A program made the translations under genes and the position numbers. Under the pieces are notes generated by a model. That model was not told where the DNA came from, made no database searches, and saw only the letters and a list, made by a program, of their open reading frames with translations. Below, piece by piece: positions 21,450 to 33,400 of a stretch of 64,000 nt of DNA; position 1 is the first letter of the stretch, and each line of letters opens with the position of its first letter. The DNA is from Clavelina lepadiformis (lineage: Eukaryota; Chordata; Ascidiacea; Aplousobranchia; Clavelinidae). The stretch is from the NCBI RefSeq assembly GCF_947623445.1, contig NC_135247.1, positions 3,970,501 to 4,034,500 on the forward strand. Reading direction: 5' to 3'.

Positions 21450-23660
21450 TCAACGTAAGCCAAATAAGGTATCATAGGCGACGATTTTTCGAACGAAAAT
21501 GAAACAAGTTGGAGGCAAATTGAAAGTTAGTGATTTCCCCATTGTGAGAGCGTAAGATTGCCACAACATTATCGTTGTTGTGTAGTTATGTAATGCATTA
21601 CCGCAATGGGTTTTATTAAGTAAACTAGCCTGCTTTTTCAACAAAATTATTATGCCTATTATATTTAAACTGTAAACGTAAAACGAATTTCTTAGCATAG
21701 TTAAAGCAAATGCTCTTTACTAAACACGCTATCAAAGATGATTCGTCGATGTATCTGAGAACATGGCAACCATGTGTCAACGAACAAGTGCATAGCGTTA
21801 ATTAAATTCTATAAGCCTGAAGGAGAATGGAGGGACGGTATACAACGCAAATGCCCAATGAACTCACTACTAAACGTTTTCTTTACAACAGTGAATTACA
21901 ATCATGTGCGAAGGTAACTATAAAAGTAACAACAGATGTAAGAAATAGGTGGCAAATTGGCGTAAACAAAGGAATGTCCGCGGAATGTCACCACAGTTAG
22001 TACGTTTGATACATTGCTCCATACGCTAAGTAGGTCTACAAGAGAACTAATCTGTTATTAAACTATTATTAACTAACGTAACAATAGTGTTATTCCTCAG
22101 GGAATAACATAGTAATAAACCTTTTATCAGTACGATATATTGATGAATGCATTTATAAGTGTGTGTCACTGTGGATACGTGTGCGTCCAATATGTCCTGA
22201 AACACCTATATTGTACGGTTCAACATCGCGGATATGGAAAATACTCGTTTTATTAAGCGTTAAAGCGATTCACTTAAAGTAATTGTATTTGCAGCATACA
22301 TACTGTACCCTAGCGTGTTTAATGGGAGGTAACAACGGGCCATGCCCCCTCACGAACCCAACCTTTTTGGGTCAAAGCCATTTTACGGTTTCGTTTTTTC
22401 GTTAATCGCATTTCCTTGCTTGCAACTACTTATCAACTAAAACGTATGCAAGAAAACATGTATTAGCTTGGTATAACCAGCTTTTAAACATTTTTCTCAT
22501 CTCTTCAAAGCAACCCTTAATACGCCACTGCATATCTACAAATATAACTTGCCTACATGATTATGTTGACGAAAAGAAGTATAGAATCCTATATACTTTC
22601 TCACCTGTATATGGCAAACAAATAGGCCTACCTGTCTGTTCTGTTCAGGAATTTGTCATTTCATAAAAAAGTAACGATGTCCAAGTATGAAGTGAACAAC
22701 CTTCGCGAGCGTGTCTCTCTTGAACGTTGAAGGTGCTGAAAAAGAGCGGGTTATGAGTAAAAAAACCATGAATGGTGCACAAACGATGCTAGAAATTAAT
22801 TACGAGTTACATAGCGCATTTCGTTAAACTTTAAATCGGTCCATTTTAGGCTGCAGGCAACTTTGAAAATAAAAACGAAAAAGGAACTGACCATCGCTGT
22901 AGGTATGGGTCACGCATCCTTTGTTAAAACAGCCGTTTGGAGAATTGATATGCATTTAGATGATTTCAGCGATTTAGAGTTTAATTAAAATTACATATAA
23001 ATTAAAAGGTAGATTTATAGATTAGGTGTAGGTTATTATTTTAAAACATATAAGTTCGTTTAACGAAAAACTGTGAAAAATAGCTTCGTAAGTATAAGGG
23101 TATGAACTTTTATGTTAAATAGTGACAGCTAAGAATAAAACGCCCCAGTAAAAGCGTTCGTGCTGCAATTTGTGATCACGTAGTGTTGCTTTATTTCCGG
23201 CTTATGCAGTGCATAGGGTTAATACTCAAAATGATTATAGGTCACAGAGACAACTGATAAAAATAGGCGGTCGGTAAAGTTTTTTGGATAATTGGAAAGC
23301 CTATGCAAAACGTCGATTTATGTTAATTAAGGTTTAATTGAAGTTAGACACATACGTATATAGATTAAGAGGAAAATTTAAGTTAAGTTTATGTTACTAT
23401 AGTTCATAACATCTAAGTTATAGGTTAACAAATAACCGTGAAAAATAGCTTCGAACGTACTAGCATTATTTCAGGTGAAACGGAGTGAACGACTGATATA
23501 TCTGCAAGTCACGTTTATTAGCAGCAGCGTTTTTGCATTTAAACATACAAAAGTTGAAATGTACCGTAAAAGTAGCTTATGTAACCAACTGGAGACGCGA
23601 GTACAGTATATGTTTTGTGTGCAGCAGAAACTTTCTCATCATTTTTTTGTTATAACTTAG
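21450..23660. other. Non-coding region between divergent GNAT copies
   Basis: The two GNAT genes point away from this stretch, so it should hold both promoters. I see no gene. GTGAAAAATAGCTTCG occurs twice (about 23072 and 23438) inside diverged AT-rich blocks, suggesting an old local duplication. A splice acceptor (GTTATAACTTAG) ends at 23660, 19 bases before the ATG of copy 2. Confidence 0.5.
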
Positions 23661-23679
23661 GACAATTAATGCGAACAAA

Positions 23680-24408
23680 ATGTCCTTGTTTTCAAAGCTA
23701 ACAAAGAAGATTCCCAAGTCAGGCGTTTCATTTTCGGACTTCCCTGCAAGTTTGCCGTCTGAGTACAAATGGAAGTCACTAACAAAAAAAGATTATGGAG
23801 AAGTTAAAACTTTTATCGGAAATTAGTACTCATCGTTTGAACCTTCATGTGCTATGTTAGGCATGACCAAGAACGAGGTGCTTCTCTCTGATCGCATTAT
23901 TTTGAAAGAAAGCCTCAAGCAAAATTGTTCCCTTTCTATTGTTGATAAACTAACCGAAAGGATAATCGCCTTTCTACTCATCACCACAAGCGAATCGTTG
24001 AATTTAAACCCCAGCAAGGTTTCGTCGGAAAATTTATCTGAAAATCATTTGATCATAGGCAGGATGCTCAACTACTTCGAAGATGCTTACATAAAAGTAC
24101 TTGATGTAGAAAGTAAGTGCAGCTACAATTCAATGATGAGTGTCCATCCCAGTTATCGGAATTTTGGATTTGCATGTCAGTTGATTCGAAAATCGGAGCA
24201 TGTAGCCGCTGATTTTGGTTGTAGATACGTTATAGGAGCGTTTTCTTCTTCCCTGTATGCACAAAAAGTTCACGAAAAACTTGGTTACAAATCTTGTGTA
24301 AAACTCAACTATGCCAACTACGTAGATCCTATTACAGGAAAAAAAACGTTCAAAATTCCATGCCCTCCACATACTCAAGTAAAATGCTTTTACAAAGAAT
24401 TAGAATAA
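23680..24408 (+). pseudogene. Arylalkylamine N-acetyltransferase-like GNAT (copy 2) with one in-frame TAG
   Basis: From ATG 23680 the frame runs 48 codons (MSLFSKLTKKIPKSGVSFSD and on) to TAG at 23824-23826, then continues open in the same frame for 193 more codons to a stop at 24406. Homology to copy 1 runs without a gap across the TAG: from the shared K before SLTKKD / RLLTDD to the shared LGMTK there are 27 residues in each, and the TAG sits opposite Asn. The rest is intact, with a canonical R-N-F-G-F-A acetyl-CoA motif (Arg at codon 160), AFSSSLYAQKVHEKLGY, NYVDPITGKKTF and a PPHTQVKCFYKEL ending. Options: recent pseudogene, polymorphic or erroneous base, stop readthrough, or a shortened 184-residue product from ATG 23854. 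The bases after the stop (TAC) are not a known strong readthrough context. Confidence 0.7.
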
Positions 24409-24690
24409 CAAAGACTTATAGAACTTGTGTTGCGCATCCTGATATTGCAATTACTGTACAAGAAAAACGTCTGCAAAGTTTATGAATATATTGTTCGGGA
24501 TGCTTGCAGAAGTATATAGGCCTTATAGATTGGACAGAATCCAGAAGAAAAAAAAAAGTTTGTCTGGCATTGTTTTAGCGAAACTCTTGCTGAAATCGAA
24601 TATTTAATTTTTTGTTTATCGCCTTTGATCTAATTTTGAAATACTTGTTGGAATATTTTTAATAGTTGTCGATCCAATATAAAATTTACC

Positions 24691-24696
24691 AATAAA
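24691..24696 (+). terminator. Candidate poly(A) signal for GNAT copy 2
   Basis: AATAAA lies 283 bases after the stop codon of the GNAT copy and is the first consensus hexamer in a suitable position. Confidence 0.4.
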
Positions 24697-24699
24697 TTG

Positions 24700-27070
24700 T
24701 ATAATTTGGAAGCTTGAAATGTTGTAAAATCTAGTAGGCTATATAGGTTACTCTAAAACTCTAAGTTGTTTGCAAAATCATAAGATTGAGTTTATCCTGT
24801 ACGCTTATTGCTGAAACACCTTTACTATGCACATGTAGGTACATATACGGTACAAAGAAAACAATGAAGCCATACAGCAATAGAGAAAAGTGTAAAAAAT
24901 AAAATGTAGCTAAAATCATAACATGATCGACCTAATTAAACGTAGCATGTAGTAAATTTATACGTTAACGCTCGAATAAAAACAATAAACAGACGTGTAG
25001 CTCACGCTTTGCAAGGCTGACAGTTACTTTTTGAAATGCATAAGGCAGACGATATTATTGTTGAAGTAAGAGTATTACAGTTCCATTTGTAGAACGTGTA
25101 ATAAGCCTGCCCATTATCGGTAATATTATAATCCGTCCGTAGTATAGCAACACATACGCTTAACGAGTCCTATTTAGTAATCAGTTTGCTATGTAGCGGC
25201 CTGGGTGGCATTTTTAATACCATTACATCATTTCTTGGAAAAATGTTTTCCAGTTATTGATTGAAGTTTATGAACTTTTTTTTGATAATTTAATACTTCA
25301 ACTGTCGTTTGATATTTGGAAACCTACTCTAAATAACTTCATGTGAAAACTCCTTTTAGAACGTTCCCAGGTTGTTTCCAGCACCTGTGCTGATAAGAAA
25401 TCTTTATTGCAAATGCCCGCTTCTTAACTTTATACTGCTTGTATTTATCTACACGTCAGCTTCTACTACATGTAACTCCCTTTGTTTTCCTCGCTGCACA
25501 TGTTCTGAAATGCTGCGTTTTTCTTGTCGAATATTTTCACTCCCATCGCTTCACGTTTTATAAGCTCGCACTTGTACCAGCGAGCAGAGACAGAGACGGA
25601 GAGATACAGAGAGGGTCATATGAGGTTACTACGCAAGTCATGGTGTTTGCAACTCAATAGACATCTTATAGGTAGTGGTATTACTATGTTTTTGATTATG
25701 CGTAATGCTGAGAAAGAGTACAGCACCTACAATAAAAACCTTTTCTTGTAAATTATTTCTGTTGTAATATTAAAAGCTTTCGGCTGACAAGAGGTTAGAG
25801 TATTCTAACCGCACGCAACAATAGAGTCAGATATAATTAATTCAACAGGTAAATTAAGTTAACATAACATAAGTTAAGACAGATAAGCTTTGCATCTGCA
25901 TTAATAAGCTCTGCAGCTATATCTATGCGTTAACAACTATTGTTATGCTTATCTGGTAGCCGACTTATAGCGTCAGTCAGTATCCTTAACAACTATCTGG
26001 TTTAATATATTTCAGTTATATTGTTACTTCCCGCACACAAAAGAAAAGTCGCAAATGCACAGACGGTAAAACATGATAAAATTTAGCTGTTTTTCTTAAT
26101 CGGTTTCAGCTAAAAACAAACAACTATACTTTAAAATCTAAAAAGCTATCGGGTACTATTATTTCTTTTCAACTCATAATTTGAGAGATTCGTTGAACCT
26201 TTGCAGCTCTTTGTTGCAAACACCATTTCATCCTATAACCAAAATGTTCAATCACTTTGAAGTTGCTGGCAAAAAAGATCCTAGTATACTGCAGGTTGTA
26301 GAAAATCAGCATCGCTATACTACAACTGTTTCAGAATTGGCTAAATGGTCATCTAAACGCAGCAAATAAGATTTTTGAGATCAATTAATAAGTAAATCAC
26401 AGAAAACCGCTTGGCTGATTCGAAACTGAATACATCATAGGGGTGCTCTTCAATTTGTTATACGAAAAAAATGGACAACAAGTTAGCCATGGACCATAGA
26501 AATAGGCTGAAACTGAAATTTTTATCCATCTTTTAACAGGAATATTCAAAGCCCTATGTTTTTCTTGTATCTGATACGGTTTCTTTCATATAAAATACGT
26601 CTAGCAAGAAGTTTGTATGTTCGGGAATTAAATCTGTATAAACTCTTGACGTTGAAATTGAATGGCAAAATAAACGTTAATGGTCATTGGTGTCGCGTGA
26701 CCAACATGAATTGGAGTAAGGCTATACCCCAAAAATAAATTTGTATAAGCTACTTGTGGCATTCATATAGGAACCCTATCTAAAACATTCATGATAAGTA
26801 AGGAACATCAAAAAATATTGTGAAAAAACACTGATGACAGAATGATTTAAAGTAAATTGCAATAGACGTTTAACAAATGTATACATACAGCTAGTAGAAC
26901 AAATTTGAACCGTTTTTGCATTGCAAAATAAGGCAGGTTAATGTGTAATAAATTATCATAAGCAAACTACCAAAGGTTTCGCCCAAATATAGTAATCTAT
27001 TTCTTTTGAATCTTGCAAAAATCCAGAATGGAAGATATCTCCAACGTTCTGTTTCAAAAAAACAATTATG
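24700..27070. other. Intergenic stretch, no supported gene
   Basis: AT-rich sequence with scattered open frames of at most about 75 codons, none with recognisable motifs or paired splice sites. Confidence 0.5.
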
Positions 27071-27075
27071 ACGTT

Positions 27076-30000
27076 TCACAATTGCGTTACCTCGACTTGA
27101 GCCGGTTTGGTAGTATCGTTTTCTTTTTCGGTGTCACTTTCCAACACAGTTTCCTGGCTGCCCATCACGGGATTCGTAGGCTTACTCATTTTTATCTCAT
27201 TCTCGTTATTACTTTCTTTTTCAGCCCATTTAGGACAACATGTACCTGCCATTTTAGACCTTAATGGAGCCAATTTTTTCCACAAATTACCGAAAGCATT
27301 GGAATAGAGCAAAGGGTTGAGAACGCTATTGATGGGGAGTAAGACGACGGCAGTCACAACATAAGCATCATTAGCCAAGCTAATAATTTGCGAAAAGTGA
27401 ACAAAAGACATCAAGCAGATGGAGATCCAACAGGCGAAGTCGGTGACGACGAGTCTGATGATTTTTCGCTGCAATAAAAACACTACTTTGAAACGGAAGA
27501 CAGCCATAGTACAATCGTGCGATACCTCATCATGTTGGTTTACCAATTAGTCATTTCACTTTCACAAAACAAGAGCATCTTTCCGGTTGTTTTAATTTGA
27601 AAAATAATAGCAAGTAACTTACAAACATTAAATCTTCACCTGCATGCGTGCTTGACGACGGTCTGAAACCTGCACGACTTTATTCCTGTTGGACAGCTTG
27701 TAGATGGTAGCGTACGCACAAGCGACAAAAAGAAATAGAATGAAATTGACGAAGACGATAGACATCGAAAATTGCCAGCCTCGCTGTTGCGGTGTGACGA
27801 AAAGTTTTGAAATACAAACGCTGTTTAAAGAGTAATACCCGAAAAATCCTCGTATGCCACGGTTGGGGCTATTTCGATTCAAATAGCGTTTAATTTCCAA
27901 CCAAGGGACTCGTTCGTTACGATGCAAAGTCAGTGTTGTAATGTTAGGGGTATAGATTCCAAAGTCGGTCGAGTAGCGAAGCAAAGTCTCATAATCAACT
28001 GCAGTCGATTGAAAAAATTTGGACGGGAACCACGCACCGTCAATAATCACATCATACAAACCCGTTGACAAGGGAACCACAGCCAACGTTATCGCTGCAC
28101 TCCATGCTAACAGAGCTCCAAGATATACGTACCGCAGTTTAAGTTCCCGAGATTTCAAAGGCTGAGATACCGTGTACAATCGTAGAGCAGTCATTACCGC
28201 AAGAATATAGACGGACGACTCGCTAGCAATCACAGATAGAGCTCCCAAGCCAGAGCAAACATTTCCCGTTCTCCATCTCTCATCTTGGTAACAATACCTA
28301 CCTGAGAAGTAGGCTGAATGTCCGGCCAAAATTATCAAGTAAACTCCCATGAGGCCGTCAGCCAAGGCGAGATTGAAAATAAGAGTGTGGTTTGCTTTCC
28401 CTATCGTAGATGATGTTTTTAGTTTTTTGTATTTTCTAACAGTTTTTATTATGACGTATGAATTCCCAACGATGGCAGCTATTGCCATAATCCATAACCA
28501 GCCTCTCAGCACAACGTTGCTTATCATTTCATTTCTGGAAGAGAACTGCCGATTATCTAAGTCCGGTGGACACTCGTCAGAGCCATCAGTACAATCACGA
28601 AAATCGTCTAACACAAAATTCTTCGGAACCGAGCGTGGTCCACGATTAACGGTTGTGCAGTAAAAACGATCACAGCCCTCTTCATCAGAGTCATCGTCAC
28701 AGTCACTGTAACCATTGCAATGTAGAGCGCTATCAATACTTATAAACGATCCGTTTCGACTGGAGCATTCGAAGCGACCGACACAGTCCTCCTCTTCTTC
28801 CATGATCCTTGGTTCACATTGAGACCATCTTCCGTCGCAAATGTCAACCTGAGTCAATTGGAAACCGTTGTCACATCTAACAGAAAAGCTATCTGGCAGG
28901 AAGCGATCTCGAATAATACAATAAGCTGGTTCCACTGCGCAACCAGCATCGCATTCGTCGCTTAAGTCGTAGCATTCAGGTCGACCGTCGCATACATAAG
29001 CGGTAAGAAAGGTGTCGTTTTCAGGGCTACCGGGGCACACCGTGATCTGTGTCGAGGCGTTTTGACGACAATATCTTTCGTCAACTCCATCCGGACATTC
29101 TACACGTCGGTTGCAAACGTCTGTTATCCGTGCTGTATACTCTAAAAACTTTCCGCATTGAAAGGTCCCTTTTGTGCAATTATCTTCTGGACCAAGGCAT
29201 ACATTTTCGCACACGTTGGGAATCTTTTTGTCTTCGCACAGACATTCATCAGATAAATCGTAGCAGTCAAAAACTCCATCGCATACCTAAATACCAATCC
29301 GATAAAATACTTGTATACAGCATATTACTTTCCTAGTACAGACTACAAGTTTGTAAAAGCCTCATACCCAGCACTTACCTGAGTATTTGCTATGATTAGT
29401 CGCTTGTCCAAACATTCAAAGCACATTAAATTTCCATTGTTGTCAAAGCAACGGTCTGCTTCGTTTAGGCAATGCACCGCATCGTACCTAAGATATCGTT
29501 GCGGAAGTACACATACATCTGTTTTACTACCGTACACGCATTTCAAGCCAGGAATTGCTTGCTCTTCGTCAGAATTGTCTCCACAATGATCTCTTCTGTT
29601 GCATGCTAGGCCGTCTTGAATGCATTTCCCATTGTTACACTATATCATTTCAGACAACAAATTTTTGAAAAATAGCATAACGAACGATTAACAATAAGAT
29701 CTCGATGACTTCTCATTTTGCATGCTAACAATATGTGGGAAAGATTTTAAATAGGACTGAAAGACTTTTAAACGCATAATCCAAACTAAACTTTTCACTT
29801 CTACTCAATTTTTTCTAACCTGAAAGTAACGTCTGATGCAAGTTCCATTGCTCGTGCACGTTGACTGCCATGGCCAGCAAACATCAGACCTACCTCTGCA
29901 GATCGTTTTATTTTCATCACTTCTGTCACCGCAGTCATTTCGAAAATTGCACACGTCGATAGCATCTATGCAGTTTCCATTATCACACACGAAAGTTCCG

Positions 30001-30482
30001 TTGCCACATTCCACAGTGTTATCCCGCCTCATATTTCGGATCGTTTGGTTGTTTTGTTGAAGACCTCTGTTATTTGTTTTGTCGTGATTACCCGGTTGTC
30101 GCCTTCTATGTTTAAACCCTCCTCCGTCTGCACGGTGTTGTTCATTCCGCACTAAGAAGGTATTTGCATAACCATCACTAAGCTACGTTGCAATCGTACA
30201 CACAAACATCTTCAGTAGGCCATGAGAAAACTGTTAATCATGAGAAAATTGTTTACAAACTTAAATCTTACTGAAAATTTTTAACAATAATGTGGGGGAC
30301 TAGTTTTGACACCATGCGAATACTATTGTTTAGCGAGTTGTTCGTGATGTGATAGTTGATGTGATCGTGATGTCCGATGAAACCAGTTGTCATAAACAAA
30401 TTTCTATACAACAATAGCTTACCTGGAAGTACCTCGCTAACCACCAGTAATATTATCAACACAATGAAACCTCTCATTTTAT
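27076..30482 (-). CDS. LDLa-repeat rhodopsin-class GPCR (copy 1)
   Basis: A cell-surface receptor: an extracellular stalk of LDL-receptor class A modules joined to seven membrane helices, as in GRL101/relaxin-receptor-like receptors but with no leucine-rich repeats. Five exons join in phase: 30477-30423 (ATG, signal peptide MRGFIVLIILLVVSEVLP), 30151-29820, 29639-29379, 29286-27640, 27468-27076, giving 895 residues. About seven LDLa modules with C-x-D-x-x-D-C and SDE ends precede TM1 (about 477-497). TM2 has NLALAD (521-526). The DRY site reads L-R-L-Y (584-587), TM6 reads CWIS (778-781, lacking the usual Pro) and TM7 ends NPLLY (816-820). The acceptor TTTGTTTACAG ends 5 bases before the ATG. 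A paralogue at 60969 is inverted relative to this one. Ligand unknown. Confidence 0.9.
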
Positions 30483-30489
30483 CTGTAAA

Positions 30490-33400
30490 CAAAGCAGACG
30501 TGATTACGGATGATTTCATAAAATAGACCTTTACATGTAGCCTACCTTTTAACGACATGTTTATCACCTTCTCTGCTACAATAAATCCAAGCCATTTTTC
30601 GATATACTTTTCATTTAGTTATATGTCTGGAGTCATTTTCCAAAATACTGTAACTTAGTTTTATTGTATAGCACTTTATTGTACTTGAAGGCATCATGAA
30701 AACGTGATTTGTTGAGCCATGACTAAGTACTGGCTTTTCGTTATCTCTCATGGGCCTAAAACCTTTAAGTCGGTAATTGATATTACTATAAGGCCAAGTG
30801 TAGCTATAAACTATAAGTAAGTATGTTAATGTCTCTGAAAGTTTATCAAATTCTACGCGTAAAGGACATTCATTTAGTTTTTTTTATGAAAAATAAATAG
30901 ATATTAAACTCTAAACTAAATTCCACCTTCTACTTTCACCTTAAAGTGCTTCACATTCACAAACTAAATGATGCCGATCGCTAACAATTACCCCGGGGGC
31001 TGGCAAATGACAACAAATAGATGGAGAGTGCTATTATATCGCTGGCAAGTAAGTCTGTTATTTAAAGTGGTGCAGCTATTGTTAGGCATGTCATACGTAA
31101 CAATATTGTCAGGTCTCTTCATATTTAGGAAGCCGTTTTTAATGTCTGGTCACGCCGTTTGATCACGCTCCGGAAGTTTTTGAAGCGTAAATACTGTTTT
31201 AACGTCTTACAATAAGAGCAATCTGTCGTGAAATAAAAAATAAGCTTAAATGCTCTGTGGGTGATTATTTGACTTTCTATGTTACTGGCAATGCCAGGGT
31301 TTATATCAACGCTCAAACTTTTTGCTTACATATAAAGTTTTTTTTCTGACTTAAACATCATCATAGCATGAAATGCTTAACGCGCTTATCTTAATCGAAC
31401 CGTACTCTATCATCTCTAACCTCACTCTATCATCTCTAACCTCACTTAAACCCATAATTCCACCGCTGTTTACGAAATTTAACGAACTCCTTGACCTAAC
31501 CCAACCGTCTTTTCCACACAACGCTATCTGCCAGTGAAATGATCCTACGTCGGTTTACCGAGAAACACAGAATTGTACGGAGACCTAGAAAACGTATTAG
31601 TTTAAGCTACTTTAAGCGAGCAAGTTGGTTGTTTACGTGTTAACTGTCTGACCATACTATACTATAGAAACTATCTCTGCGTTTTAGTCCTATGCAATAT
31701 ATGATTCAATTGCGGTGATGGCATCATTTCCGATTTGCGTAAAATCATACATAATGCGCTTCTAAATAAAACTGGGAAAACTCCGCAACACTATTACGCT
31801 GATTTTTACTTTTGTTGGCATCACGATATATGGTAACGAGATATGGTATGTACAGTACTCATGCACTGTTCGCGACATCAACGGCTGACGTTCTTTTAAG
31901 TTTCGGCAGGCTTTCACTTAATACGAAGTATCTACAAAGCACTGTTAAATAACTTTCTGCTTAACCATCATCAAAGAAAATTTGTAAGGCAATAAGGTAC
32001 TGTAGTTCTCTCTCAACTCTGAATCTCTGCAGTGCCCTGGCATATTCAAGTCATGGCTTTTATGGTTGTTAGGTCTTTATTTCTTTCCGTTCAGTGAGTC
32101 TTCTTTTTTGCGACGGTTTATCCTTTATAATCTAAAAAAACATGTAATAGGCGGGTACATGGCCTTTCAAAATCGTTTTAGCCTATACGGCGTTACAAAA
32201 TTGTTTTTATAACACCTTTTAGTATTGTACACCATTAACTTCCAGCTATTGTACAAATAAATATGAGAACATATTTAATTTTAAGCCGTTTTAAAGCGGT
32301 TTTAAAGTATAAAAAAGCAATATTTTTGCGTTCTGCGCGTTTGGAACAAGATAGAGTGATAGACGAACGCGAATATTTTGCACACTGGGTAATAACATTG
32401 ACAAAACAAGAGTTAATAAATGAAAAAAGATAACAAAAATTTGTTTGCATTTTCGGAATCAACCTATTTCTATTCTTTAAAAAAAATAAGTTACAAATGA
32501 CTTTAGTTTCATTTTAACGCACGGGCCAATGCTTTTAATAATGCCGTCGTTATTAATCGACTTGTCTCAACTATTAATTTTGTCCGATAAACAGCGGAAA
32601 ATCAAGGTCGCAATAAAAACAACGTTGAAATCAGGCCAGATCCCGTATAGAAACAAAAAAATGAACGCGGAAAAATCAAATCACCGTAAATCGCTGGGAA
32701 CTCTACATTTTTCAGCAATATACATTTCTCTATATTTCCTATATACAATTTGCTATATATATTTGCTTATAACACAAAGCCAGATATCACAATCAACAAT
32801 GATGGTATTAAAATTCCAAAAAGACAACAGGATTAGATCAGCTTAGCAAGATGATGCAATCCTGCTGTCCTCACTACATCAGCGCATTTATAAATCCGAA
32901 TATCTCGTTTCGTTATCAAGTTCGCTATCAATTCCTCTTCCATCATTCGAGAAGTGGAAAGGAACACTCGTCTGACGTCATAATTTTAGTGTTGATATAT
33001 TGATATTACTTGCAGGGAAAAACTAACTATAATTTTGGACAAACATTGTTTCTCTTCAAAACAACAATAGGCCATAATCGAAGATGAAACAACTTAGGTA
33101 TATGGTAAATTGTATGGTACACACACGATACATACAAGAAAAAAGGAAACAATTAACTGTTTAAAGTTAGGTGATTATCAATACAGTGGATGCGAAATTG
33201 ATAAAAAAATGAAACGTGTCTATTGCATTTCACCATGAGTGTAGTTCACTCAGACCATTGTTAAAGATAAGTCGTTAGGTCAGGGGAAATACGCATGAAA
33301 AATATTTGAATTTAGCTGTGGGTTTCATTAAAGTTAAATTTAGATTAGAAGTACATTATAAGGGTGAAGTTTAGGTTTGATTCTATAGGCTACATAAATT

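Noticed and set aside
23072..23453. Repeated 16-mer GTGAAAAATAGCTTCG
   Set aside because: The surrounding similarity is vague and AT-driven; at most an old local duplication.
26181..26369. Open frame ending LAKWSSKRSK
   Set aside because: Single short frame with no partner exons and no recognised motif.
32529..32846. 105-codon frame with hydrophobic stretches
   Set aside because: Low-complexity composition in AT-rich DNA; no splice sites or homology.
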